This document shows, in pieces, positions 1 to 5,425 of a stretch of DNA of 29,636 nucleotides (positions are counted from its first letter, which is position 1; every line of letters starts with the position of its first letter). The notes beneath the pieces are model-generated. The model had not been told where the DNA came from and did not search any database. It saw only the letters and a program-made list of their open reading frames with translations. The position numbers were made by a program, and so were the translations under genes. The DNA is from a virus: positions 1-29,636 of the IMG/VR virus record IMGVR_UViG_3300010938_000110, one strand, 5' to 3'.

Positions 1-60
1 AGTTTGACAATTTTTTACTTCTAATGGCAACCTGACATAAGCCCCCGATGCGTTAGCGGA
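1..60 (-). repeat. Partial palindromic cassette-end site, cut by window edge
   Basis: On the minus strand CCGCTAAC (59-52) is the inverted copy of GTTAGCGG at 790-783. It is followed by GCATCGGGGGCTTATG, which looks like the first arm of another palindromic site; the second arm would lie beyond position 1. It closes the unit carrying the zinc-motif gene. Confidence 0.45.
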
Positions 61-82
61 AACCGCAGTGTAGTCCTCCGTA

Positions 83-751
83 TCAAAATGGTAAATCATC
101 AATTGGTTCAAGTTGTTGTGGTTTGACTTTTAAATAATCAGCAAAGACTTTCAACGGGTTTGACTTTTCAAGCATCTTTTTTAGTTTGTGTTTTGCCCTC
201 GTTTGATATGAATTGACATCAGATGTAATCTGCTTGTAAAATTGCTCTCTGTTGTAATTCCATAGCAAGTAATAAAACGACCAAGTTGGACTTAGCTCCA
301 TCGGCTCATGTGTAATTAAACCTTCAATTTGATTGACTATTCTGCCGTTAAATGCTTCGTATTTGAATGTCGGATACCAGTCTTCGTATCCGTCAAATAT
401 TTTTAACTTGTCAAAGTATGACAACTCGCCCATTGGTTCGTGAAATAATGCACCGTTCAAAATGTATCGTTTCAAAACAACTCGCTTAGTTTGATAAACT
501 CCTTTGTCGCAATTCCAACAAGCATTTCCTGTATCGTGGTTTCCTTTCCCATCACATGACCAACATTTCTTTTTTATTGTCTGTAAATCATAATCAGCTT
601 CATGTCCATACTTTTTCAGTATTTCGTTTTTTAGCTTGTAAAAAGATTGTTTGTAATGCCATGCTCCGGCACTATTGCAAACCCTTAAAGCGTATAAATG
701 TGCTTCCGGTATGTCTGCATTTTCTTTGAATGGAATTATTATCTGTTTCAT
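83..751 (-). CDS. Conserved-type hypothetical protein with CxxC...CxxC zinc motif
   Basis: A 222-residue protein of unknown function. Residues about 63-85 hold two CxxC pairs (CWSC and CWNC) separated by a Gly/Asp/Asn-rich loop with a CDGKGN stretch, like one zinc-binding repeat of the DnaJ cysteine-rich domain. A stretch with RYILNG and LFHEPMGEL follows. The rest is basic and aromatic-rich with no membrane segment. The start at 751 lies about 39 bases inside the cassette-like unit, and the gene fills that unit almost completely, as expected for a single-gene cassette. A TAnnTTTG promoter was not found just upstream, so it may rely on read-through. The zinc motif is seen directly; a role in nucleic-acid or protein binding is only a guess. 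Confidence 0.8.
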   Translation of the reverse strand: MKQIIIPFKENADIPEAHLYALRVCNSAGAWHYKQSFYKLKNEILKKYGHEADYDLQTIKKKCWSCDGKGNHDTGNACWNCDKGVYQTKRVVLKRYILNGALFHEPMGELSYFDKLKIFDGYEDWYPTFKYEAFNGRIVNQIEGLITHEPMELSPTWSFYYLLWNYNREQFYKQITSDVNSYQTRAKHKLKKMLEKSNPLKVFADYLKVKPQQLEPIDDLPF

Positions 752-766
752 ATCAAAAATTTGTCG

Positions 767-862
767 TTAATCAATGCGGCATCCGCTAACATGGGCTACA
801 CAAAAGAGGCGGTGAAGTGCTTCTAATGTAGTGCAGTCGTATGTTTTAGTGTCGTTTTTCAT
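767..862 (-). CDS. Possible 31-residue mini-gene spanning a palindromic site
   Basis: A short reading frame starts in the loop of the palindrome (ATG at 862) and runs through its second arm, ending 15 bases before the start codon of the zinc-motif gene. The predicted peptide has three Cys and an LEALHRL stretch. A similar sequence (AACGACAAA) precedes both this ATG and that of the zinc-motif gene. It may be a leader peptide, a degraded gene, or chance coding in a structured site. Because half of it is constrained by the palindrome, protein function is doubtful. Confidence 0.22.
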   Translation of the reverse strand: MKNDTKTYDCTTLEALHRLFCVAHVSGCRID

Positions 863-917
863 AATTAGTTTTGTCGTTTAAATCGCATCCTTCGTGTAGC
901 CCAATCCCGTTAGTAGC
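783..917 (-). repeat. attC-like palindromic site A
   Basis: On the minus strand the site opens with GCTACTAAC (917-909) and closes with GTTAGCGG (790-783). Next to these lie perfect 10-bp arms, TGGGCTACAC at 792-801 and GTGTAGCCCA at 894-903 on plus. Inside them, 8 of 11 positions still pair before a loop of about 60 bases. Total length is 135 bases, within the range of known attC sites. The layout (outer boxes, unpaired spacer, inner stem, variable loop) matches attC architecture, while the core boxes deviate from consensus. Confidence 0.6.
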
Positions 918-944
918 AAATAAAAATCGCCAACGCTCCTGTGT

Positions 945-1205
945 TTATTCTAACTTTAATTTTGTTCCTGTGCATTTAATTTTAACTACTGTCTTTGTAA
1001 AAAAATCTTCTGGCACTTCAAAAAAAGCACATAATCCAAGCATAGTAACTAAGCAAGGAGTTAAATCGCCTGTTTCAAATTTGCTAATAGCCTGTTTTGA
1101 TAATCCTGTTTTATCAGCCAATTCCTGACAAGTTAAACCATAGTAAAACCTTAATAGTTTCAGTCTTTTCGGCAAAAATAATGGTGAAAAATCTTCTGTT
1201 TTCAT
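945..1205 (-). CDS. XRE-family HTH regulator (stand-alone)
   Basis: An 86-residue DNA-binding protein. Residues about 12-68 form a Cro/C1-type helix-turn-helix: RLKLLRFYYGLTCQELADKT, then the recognition helix with SKQAISKFETGD, then a third helix ending LCAFFEVPEDFF. In many Bacteroidota genomes this N-terminal type is fused to an ImmA/IrrE-like metalloprotease domain; here the protein stops shortly after the HTH, so it is either a truncated version or a free regulator. It is the only gene in its unit (1263-909), which is bounded by inverted GTTAGTAGC ends. Its target is unknown. It could regulate its own unit or act as an antitoxin, but no partner lies beside it, and nothing shows it to be the phage repressor. 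Confidence 0.88.
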   Translation of the reverse strand: MKTEDFSPLFLPKRLKLLRFYYGLTCQELADKTGLSKQAISKFETGDLTPCLVTMLGLCAFFEVPEDFFTKTVVKIKCTGTKLKLE

Positions 1206-1254
1206 TTTATATAATTAACATTAAGTTTCAAAAGCTCCCCTTCGGTTTTTATCA

Positions 1255-1337
1255 GCTACTAACATAATCCTTGCGCAAATTGGCAAGTACTGTGTTTGCT
1301 AAAAAGCCAATCAGCGCAAGGCTTCGGCTCGTTATAA
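1255..1337 (-). repeat. attC-like palindromic site B
   Basis: On plus the site runs from GCTACTAAC (1255-1263) to GTTATAA (1331-1337). Perfect arms CCTTGCGC (1269-1276) and GCGCAAGG (1314-1321) enclose a second perfect pair, ATTGGC (1279-1284) and GCCAAT (1306-1311), separated from the outer stem by a two-base internal loop on each side. The unpaired spacers next to the outer boxes differ in length (5 and 9 bases), giving the asymmetry seen in attC sites. It separates the XRE unit from the two-gene unit. Confidence 0.62.
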
Positions 1338-1370
1338 AACATTTATTTCTTGCTTTTTTGGCGAACAGCC
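1331..1370 (+). repeat. Inverted repeat closing the two-gene unit (partner 1895-1934)
   Basis: Plus 1331-1370 and minus 1934-1895 share GTTATAAAA, TTTATTT and GCTTTTTTGGCG in order, with only short differences between them: 28 matching positions over about 34, one gap. One copy overlaps the end of the RHH gene; the other lies in a small reading frame (1884-2012). Coding constraint alone would not give this similarity on opposite strands. Confidence 0.7.
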
Positions 1371-1495
1371 TTAACAGCCGTGCGCTCCAATATCCCTTCT
1401 ACATAGTTTTTGAAATTCGTCCCTGCTTTTATAGCCATGATACTTAAATTCTCTATGGCTTGCTCCGATAGGTTAATCTGTTTTGGTTTTTTCAT
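1343..1495 (-). CDS. Small ribbon-helix-helix-like protein
   Basis: A 50-residue basic protein. A strand-like start (KQINLSEQAIENLSIMA) is followed by KAGTNFKNYVEGILER, the pattern of a CopG/Arc-type ribbon-helix-helix DNA-binding domain. A basic tail follows. Its ATG overlaps the stop of the 93-residue gene upstream by four bases (ATGA), so the two are translationally coupled. The stop codon falls inside the inverted repeat that closes the unit. Four 9-bp tandem repeats precede the pair (1802-1837), and such repeats are typical operators for this fold, so self-regulation is plausible. The fold assignment comes from pattern only. Confidence 0.7.
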   Translation of the reverse strand: MKKPKQINLSEQAIENLSIMAIKAGTNFKNYVEGILERTAVKAVRQKSKK

Positions 1496-1773
1496 TGTTT
1501 TTTTGATTTTAACAACTGTTCATAATCAGCATCGGTCAATTCTCTTTCTTGCGCATCAACAAACTTTGCCTGTGCTTCGGCTAATGTGATATTAGCAATC
1601 ATGTGTTTGTCGTTTGCAGATGAATTAACCAACCTCCAATACAGGTTGCTTCTACCATCGGGATATTGAATGTGCATGAACCGAACCAACTGCATAAAGT
1701 TAGGATTGTTCGGGTGCTTGTGGCTTGTCCAGTCGGTTTGCTTTTCGCCAAATCTGTTTGTGATAGTTTCCAT
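1492..1773 (-). CDS. Unknown 93-residue protein, coupled to RHH protein
   Basis: I do not recognise this soluble, mixed-charge protein. It begins METITNRFGEKQTDW and has an aromatic middle (LVRFMHIQYPDGRSNLYWRL). The C-terminal half looks helical and acidic (ITLAEAQAKFVDAQEREL, then DADYEQLL). There is no signal peptide or membrane segment. It forms a two-gene unit with the downstream RHH-like protein, inside one pair of inverted repeats (1331-1370 and 1895-1934). The combination of an unknown protein of about 90 residues with a small RHH protein and upstream repeats resembles toxin-antitoxin or accessory modules, but no toxin motif is visible, so this remains a guess. Confidence 0.75.
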   Translation of the reverse strand: METITNRFGEKQTDWTSHKHPNNPNFMQLVRFMHIQYPDGRSNLYWRLVNSSANDKHMIANITLAEAQAKFVDAQERELTDADYEQLLKSKKQ

Positions 1774-1801
1774 TGTTTTGAGTTTTGATTTATAATGTAA
1801 A

Positions 1802-1837
1802 TATATACTATATATACGATATACACGCTATATATGT
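1802..1837 (-). promoter_or_regulatory. Four tandem 9-bp repeats, candidate operator
   Basis: On plus the four units are TATATACTA, TATATACGA, TATACACGC and TATATATGT, in exact 9-base register. They end about 29 bases before the start of the 93-residue gene, where a promoter would sit. RHH repressors commonly bind tandem short repeats, and the unit encodes one. Low sequence complexity is the main alternative explanation. Confidence 0.5.
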
Positions 1838-1883
1838 TGCATTATTTTCACTCATATTCGTAACTACTTGATTATCAATACTA

Positions 1884-2012
1884 TTAAATACATAACAGCC
1901 CGCCAAAAAAGCCCAAAATAAACGATTTTATAACATCGGGAGTAATCTTCATTCCATTGCAAAGAGCGTTGTATGTTGGTATAAATGGATAGACTTTAAA
2001 TGTTTGTTCCAT
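1884..2012 (-). CDS. Small 42-residue protein with hydrophobic tail
   Basis: The reading frame starts at ATG 2012, soon after the end of the small RHH-like gene, and ends at 1884. The first half is polar (MEQTFKVYPF, then NALCNGMKITP); the end is hydrophobic and Gly/Phe-rich (FILGFFGGLL) and could insert in a membrane. The second half coincides with the inverted repeat that begins the two-gene cassette unit (1934-1895), so the end of this gene may have been supplied by the inserted unit. Function unknown. The frame is open and well placed but short. Confidence 0.45.
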   Translation of the reverse strand: MEQTFKVYPFIPTYNALCNGMKITPDVIKSFILGFFGGLLCI

Positions 2013-2042
2013 GACGTTTATTTTTTTTGATGGGTGATGTGC

Positions 2043-2240
2043 TTATTCATAGAGAACTTTTTTTAATTTTTTCCCACGCTCTTTCAAAAACAAATACGTT
2101 TCAGATTTACATTCATCAATTCCGTTGTTCGCATCTATGATTGATTGTTCAACATAAATTGTAACTGCTTGCTTTGGGTCAGCAGCAGGCTTCCTGCCTG
2201 CACCTTGCCTTGCTCCTCCGTGTTGAAATTTCTTTGCCAT
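2043..2240 (-). CDS. Small phage protein with GARQGAGRKP motif, RHH-like
   Basis: A 65-residue basic protein. It opens with HGGARQGAGRKP, an N-terminal signature seen in many small phage-encoded RHH-type DNA-binding proteins. VTIYVEQSIIDANNG then fits a strand-helix pattern, and the C terminus is Lys-rich. The start lies two bases after the stop of the upstream 237-residue gene, so both are probably made from the promoter at 3000-3030. It is likely a DNA-binding accessory or regulatory protein; the exact target is unknown. Confidence 0.75.
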   Translation of the reverse strand: MAKKFQHGGARQGAGRKPAADPKQAVTIYVEQSIIDANNGIDECKSETYLFLKERGKKLKKVLYE

Positions 2241-2241
2241 T

Positions 2242-2955
2242 TCATTTAGTTAATTCAATTAGTGATTGTTTGTGCCTCTCCAAACAAGCCGAGTAGCTTG
2301 CAACTCGTTCATTCGTAAAGAGTGTAACTGCGTGTTCAATGTCAATCGGTGCAGCTTTGTAGTATCCGGCAGTTCTCTTACTGTTGCGACCTTTTAAATG
2401 GAGGTCAACGACAAGTGTCACTTGTTGTTTATCGCAGTAGTTCTTAATTGTAAGTGCGTAGCCAGTGATTGTTTCAGGAATTGATTTACCAAATTCTTTG
2501 CGAACAACAACATTGTTGAGCGCATTTGTAATCTGCTCTCTAACCTTCGGCTCTTGCCATTGGTAAGTAGCCATCTCTTCAAACTCTTCAACAATTTTAC
2601 GAGCATTTTCAACTTTTTTATCGTTCAATTCTTTTGCCTTTTCAGACGTCATAAATTCTGTTGCAAAAGCAATTCCTTCCTCTTTACAAAGGGCAACCAA
2701 TGTGTTAATTGTAATCACTTCAAGGTTGATTCCCGGAACATTGTGACCGTCTGCAATACAGTTGAATGTTTTACCTTTGAAAGTTGCAATTCCTTTCAAA
2801 ATAATTCTCAAATGGCAAGTGTCAAATGATTTGTAAGATGCTCCGATTGGCAGGTTAGGGTAGTTGTCCCAAGTACCCCAATTAAATTGACCTTCTAAAG
2901 CATACCAATTAAGGATGTCTGTTACATTTCTGATTGTTAATTCTACTTTTTTCAT
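2242..2955 (-). CDS. Unknown early phage protein, 237 residues
   Basis: I do not recognise this protein. ATG 2955 was chosen because the frame upstream of it contains the promoter (3000-3030), so a longer product from 3033 could not be made from that promoter. It is soluble, with an aromatic N-terminal part (DILNWYALEGQFNWGTW), a central acidic and Lys-rich helical part (about residues 105-130) and a basic segment with LHLKGRNSKRTAGYY near the end. There is no nucleotide-binding motif. It is the first gene of the last early transcription unit, followed by the small GAGRKP protein. Position suggests an early or host-takeover role, which is inference. Confidence 0.8.
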   Translation of the reverse strand: MKKVELTIRNVTDILNWYALEGQFNWGTWDNYPNLPIGASYKSFDTCHLRIILKGIATFKGKTFNCIADGHNVPGINLEVITINTLVALCKEEGIAFATEFMTSEKAKELNDKKVENARKIVEEFEEMATYQWQEPKVREQITNALNNVVVRKEFGKSIPETITGYALTIKNYCDKQQVTLVVDLHLKGRNSKRTAGYYKAAPIDIEHAVTLFTNERVASYSACLERHKQSLIELTK

Positions 2956-2973
2956 TTTTTTTGTTTTTAAATC

Positions 2974-2991
2974 AAACACTTCATTGTGTTT
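2974..2991 (-). promoter_or_regulatory. Inverted repeat at the transcription start region
   Basis: AAACAC (2974-2979) and GTGTTT (2986-2991) are perfect inverted arms around six bases. They lie where the transcript from the 3000-3030 promoter should begin, so this could be an operator or a 5' hairpin in the mRNA. Confidence 0.35.
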
Positions 2992-2999
2992 GATGGGTA

Positions 3000-3030
3000 C
3001 AAAGATAGGCATTAATTTTGAATTAACAAA
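3000..3030 (-). promoter_or_regulatory. Bacteroidota-type promoter, near-perfect
   Basis: On the minus strand TTTG (3030-3027) is followed after exactly 19 bases by TATCTTTG (3007-3000). This matches the TTTG-N19-TAnnTTTG consensus of the Bacteroidota primary sigma factor. The predicted start is near 2993, leaving a leader of about 38 bases before ATG 2955. Between 3031 and 3175 I see no gene, only A/T-rich sequence. Confidence 0.75.
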
Positions 3031-3175
3031 CATTTTTTCATTTTTTTTTCAAAATAATTGTAATTAATTGATTTTCAATATGAATAATTTTTGCCCACCC
3101 CACAAAAAAATAAAAAATTACCGAACTTCGTGAATAGCATCAAAATTAACTATTGCTAAAGTACACATACTGATT

Positions 3176-3616
3176 CTAACATACTCTAATTATCATTGTT
3201 TCAAAATCAATTTCTATAAATTGCGGTCTGCACATCCCATCTTTATCTATGTTAAATTCACTTTTAATAATCCAACTCCTTCCGTTCCATTCTTCGCAGC
3301 TATTAATTTCAATCAGTCCGGTCACCGTTTTGTTTCTGCATTCCATGCCATCAACAGCAACCAATTTCTCTATTTCAAATTCACTTAAATCATCGGTGTA
3401 AACCTCCCATTCTATTGATGCAACTACTTTTGTAACGTGAACCGAAATTGATTTCATACCCCAACTCCTTGATTCAGGCTCTAATAACCAATCTATATAG
3501 CAAGTTTGTTTATATGTATAAATGTCCACATCCGGAACACCGAAACATTCACTCAAACCGTAAACAGTGCAATCATCAGTAGTGGTTTGGTAATCGTAAC
3601 CCAATATAGTTGCCAT
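3176..3616 (-). CDS. Unknown early phage protein, 146 residues
   Basis: An acidic, beta-rich looking protein rich in Cys, Trp, Ile and Val, with no recognised motif. It begins MATILGYDYQTTTDDCTVYG and ends FETMIIRVC. Start ATG 3616 is preferred over the GTG one codon earlier because it overlaps the stop of the 41-residue gene (TGATG), a translational-coupling junction. There is no membrane segment or signal peptide. It lies at the end of the early operon that begins with the nuclease and replication genes. Function unknown. Confidence 0.75.
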   Translation of the reverse strand: MATILGYDYQTTTDDCTVYGLSECFGVPDVDIYTYKQTCYIDWLLEPESRSWGMKSISVHVTKVVASIEWEVYTDDLSEFEIEKLVAVDGMECRNKTVTGLIEINSCEEWNGRSWIIKSEFNIDKDGMCRPQFIEIDFETMIIRVC

Positions 3617-3741
3617 CACTTTTTTGTTTTATTTTTTTTTTGGCCCACCAAACAGCTATTGCATAATCCTGAATTAACAACTATTAATCTAATGCAACCG
3701 CATTTAACACATTCGCCTATGTGGAATTCAAGTGAACTCAT
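3616..3741 (-). CDS. Small zinc-ribbon-like protein, 41 residues
   Basis: The peptide holds two Cys pairs, CVKC at residues 11-14 and CNSC at 27-30, separated by a hydrophobic hairpin-like stretch. This is the pattern of a minimal zinc ribbon, and a Lys/Asn/Gln-rich tail follows. The start overlaps the end of the 220-residue gene by 14 bases, and the stop overlaps the next start by one base (TGATG), so the gene is embedded in a tightly packed operon. It is likely a small DNA- or protein-binding accessory factor; the partner is unknown. Confidence 0.65.
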   Translation of the reverse strand: MSSLEFHIGECVKCGCIRLIVVNSGLCNSCLVGQKKNKTKK

Positions 3742-4390
3742 ATTTTAATTTTAAATATTTTTTAATCCGCTCCTTTCTACACAACGTTTTAAAATATGCT
3801 TCATTTTGAATAAGCTGATTATATTTCTTTTTATCTTTAATTTCAGCTTGTAGTTTTAATTTAAAACACTCAATAAAGATTCTCTTTTCTTCATTAGTAT
3901 CTTCTATTTCACCTATCTTTTCAAGGTGTAAAAACAATTTATCCCATGCCCATATAAATGGCATTTTTTTACTTTCTGTTATCTGTTTTATAAATAAATC
4001 ATACGACTGTTCATCAGTGAGTGTTTCCCTTCTTTTTTCTTCAATTTGTACAAATGGTTTAATCTCTTTTGCTTTTTCATATTTATGCCTTTTATACGAA
4101 GCTATAATGCGACCAAATAGCTCCGCATTAAATACCTGATTGTATAAGTCTGTTCTTACATCTAATTGCCCTGTAATTGCTAATGAGAATGCTTCTTTTA
4201 TTTCATCGTATTTAAGTTTAGAATGATATGTATTAATAAAATCAATCAATACTTCTTTTGCAAATCCTGTTGGTATTTTGTTCTCTGGTAATCCCAATAA
4301 CGTAAACACATACATCATGGTTGCCATTAGCTCAGGATTGTGCAAATTCTTTGAGTTTATTTTCGATTCTTTGTTGGATTGTAAGTCCAT
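3728..4390 (-). CDS. Putative phage replication accessory protein
   Basis: A 220-residue Lys- and Glu-rich helical protein. The N-terminal part, with ELMATMMYVFTLLGLPENKI and then FAKEVLIDFINTYHSKLKYDEIKEAF, resembles proteins encoded just after DnaD-like replication initiators in Bacteroidota phages. No Walker A motif is present, so it is not a DnaC-type loader ATPase by motif. It overlaps the upstream putative initiator by 59 bases in another frame, implying coupled expression. A helicase-loading or primosome-linked role is inferred from position only; a later start at an internal Met is possible. Confidence 0.6.
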   Translation of the reverse strand: MDLQSNKESKINSKNLHNPELMATMMYVFTLLGLPENKIPTGFAKEVLIDFINTYHSKLKYDEIKEAFSLAITGQLDVRTDLYNQVFNAELFGRIIASYKRHKYEKAKEIKPFVQIEEKRRETLTDEQSYDLFIKQITESKKMPFIWAWDKLFLHLEKIGEIEDTNEEKRIFIECFKLKLQAEIKDKKKYNQLIQNEAYFKTLCRKERIKKYLKLKYEFT

Positions 4391-5054
4391 TGCTTTGTTG
4401 TTTTAATTGCTCATTATATTCTTTTATTAATTTCGGCCTATTGTCCTTCAAGTCTCTCAACATCCAATTCTTGGCTGTTGCTATCCAATCTTTCTTCTTA
4501 TTGCCCTGAGCTGACCAATTCTTGACAATCTCATAATAGTATTGCGTGTCAAAACAACTGTATTTTTCATCTGCCCGTATTTTTTTTTCAAATTTTTCAA
4601 ATTCAAAAAATTCGCAATCTTTAAATAAAATGTTTCCCTCACCTTTTACCCTTTTCCCCTTACCCTTACCCTTACCCCTTACCCTAATAATATGCTTATC
4701 ATTAATTAATGATTGCTCAATCATTGTGTAAAGATTGTATTTTATCAACTCTTTTCTTACCGATTTAATCATCGGCTTATTTGATAATAAGCCACTTGGG
4801 TACTGAATCTTCAAAAAACTGGGTATAAAATAAAATTTTCCGCAATCAATTACTTTTTCGCCAAAAATTTTCATAAAATGTTCCTCGTCAAGATTTGTAT
4901 TGCAGAAATAGTTTAGGTGACGAAACCCCTTCTGCCATACGCCTGCGATAGAACAGTTATCAATTAAATATTGCCATACGATTCTATAATCATTGGTTAA
5001 TGATAAATACCAATCGTCTTTCCATTTGTTCGTTTCAGTGAATCGTAAAGACAT
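4332..5054 (-). CDS. Putative phage replication initiator-like protein
   Basis: A 240-residue protein. The N-terminal half (about 1-110) contains KWKDDWYLSLTNDYRIVWQY and DNCSIAGVWQKGF, a pattern common in phage winged-helix replication proteins upstream of a DnaD-like module. A basic low-complexity linker (GKGKGKGKR, about residues 127-136) follows. The C-terminal half has YYEIVKNWSAQG and KKDWIATAKNWMLRDL, like DnaD-domain C-terminal helices. ATG 5054 was chosen over a GTG at 5072, which lies inside a hairpin. The linker is encoded by GGGTAA-type repeats that may serve as the origin, as iterons within initiator genes do in several phages. Function is inferred. Confidence 0.65.
   Translation of the reverse strand: MSLRFTETNKWKDDWYLSLTNDYRIVWQYLIDNCSIAGVWQKGFRHLNYFCNTNLDEEHFMKIFGEKVIDCGKFYFIPSFLKIQYPSGLLSNKPMIKSVRKELIKYNLYTMIEQSLINDKHIIRVRGKGKGKGKRVKGEGNILFKDCEFFEFEKFEKKIRADEKYSCFDTQYYYEIVKNWSAQGNKKKDWIATAKNWMLRDLKDNRPKLIKEYNEQLKQQSNGLTIQQRIENKLKEFAQS
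4636..4686 (-). repeat. G-rich GGGTAA repeat tract, candidate origin iterons
   Basis: On the minus strand the tract has at least six G-runs in units GGGTAA, GGGGTAA, GGGTAA, GGGTAA, GGGGAAAA and GGGTAAAA. It is in frame with the initiator-like gene and encodes the GKGKGK linker. Four or more closely spaced G-triplets could form a G-quadruplex on that strand. Coding of a basic linker is the simplest explanation. Confidence 0.5.
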
Positions 5055-5067
5055 ATTTTGTGATACT

Positions 5068-5088
5068 CCCACGCCTAAAGGCAGTGGG
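5068..5088. other. Strong hairpin resembling an IS200/IS605 terminal hairpin
   Basis: CCCAC-GCC (5068-5075) pairs with GGC-A-GTGGG (5080-5088): an eight-base-pair stem with a single bulged A and a TAAA loop. On the minus strand it reads AGCCCACTGCCTTTAGGCG followed by TGGGAGTATCACA, which resembles terminal hairpins of IS200/IS605 elements. It sits alone between two genes with no transposase or tnpB nearby and no U-tract, so it is not a normal terminator. It could also be an intercistronic regulatory hairpin. Confidence 0.5.
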
Positions 5089-5100
5089 CTTTCTGGCGAA

Positions 5101-5424
5101 TTACTCGTAATTTTTTGTTATTTTAAATTTTTCTCTGTTCAAAAAAATTTGTGCTCTATGTGGCTTAAAATGCAAGTATTGGCCATAAGTTTTAAAATAG
5201 GAAACAGAACATTCATAAAGCGTGTTTTCATCCTCATCAAGAATTTTTATTTCTGAACATTCTAAAAATATAATTTTATTAAACGCCTCAGCATCAATGC
5301 CCCAAGAATTGGTCTTATAGTGCAAATGTTTGTTTTTGGAAACTTTTTTATAAAATTTCCCTTTAAATATATGCCCAACGGTGCAAACCTTGCCTTTTTC
5401 TTCTATAATTTTTATTGTTTCCAT
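5101..5424 (-). CDS. Unknown early phage protein, 107 residues
   Basis: I do not recognise this small basic protein. It looks beta-rich at the start (METIKIIEEKGKVCTVGHIF). The middle is charged, with IIFLECSEIKILDEDEN, and the end is basic and aromatic (YGQYLHFKPHRAQIFL). It starts one base after the stop of the YqaJ-type nuclease gene, so it belongs to the same operon. A link to recombination or replication is suggested only by its neighbours. Confidence 0.75.
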   Translation of the reverse strand: METIKIIEEKGKVCTVGHIFKGKFYKKVSKNKHLHYKTNSWGIDAEAFNKIIFLECSEIKILDEDENTLYECSVSYFKTYGQYLHFKPHRAQIFLNREKFKITKNYE

Positions 5425-5425
5425 A

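Larger units (their letters stand above)
1..1934 (-). mobile_element. Candidate integron-like cassette array (three units)
   Basis: Read on the minus strand, three units follow each other: 1934-1331, 1263-909 and 790-52. Each unit starts with a GTTA-type sequence and ends with its inverted copy. GTTATAAAA (1934-1926) matches plus 1331-1339; GTTAGTAGC (1263-1255) matches plus 909-917; GTTAGCGGA (790-782) matches plus 52-60. The match continues inward with gaps: ATAAAAA-CG in the middle unit, CCGCA in the last, and TTTATTT plus GCTTTTTTGGCG in the first. Large palindromes separate the units. Cassettes closed by attC sites have this arrangement, because the R'' arm of each site is complementary to the start of its own cassette. 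The boundaries share GTTA but do not fit the full GTTRRRY core, and no integron integrase is in the window. The structure is seen directly; the integron assignment is inference. Confidence 0.6.

Noticed and set aside
871-1128. Plus-strand reading frame of 85 codons
   Set aside because: It runs antisense over the XRE gene and a palindromic site, and its composition fits a shadow frame.
1-1340. CRISPR array in the repeat-rich region
   Set aside because: The repeats are inverted pairs of differing sequence at gene-length spacing, not short regular direct repeats, and no cas gene is present.
1599-1826. Minus-strand frame starting in TATATA repeats
   Set aside because: It overlaps the better-supported 93-residue gene in another frame and begins inside low-complexity sequence.
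2418-2829. Frames on both strands inside the 237-residue gene
   Set aside because: Both lie wholly inside a convincing gene and have no junctions with neighbours.
3506-3748. Plus-strand 80-codon frame
   Set aside because: It is antisense to two coupled minus-strand genes.
4641-4686. Telomere-like TTACCC repeats as a eukaryotic signal
   Set aside because: The repeats are coding in frame for a Gly-Lys linker and lie in clear phage context.
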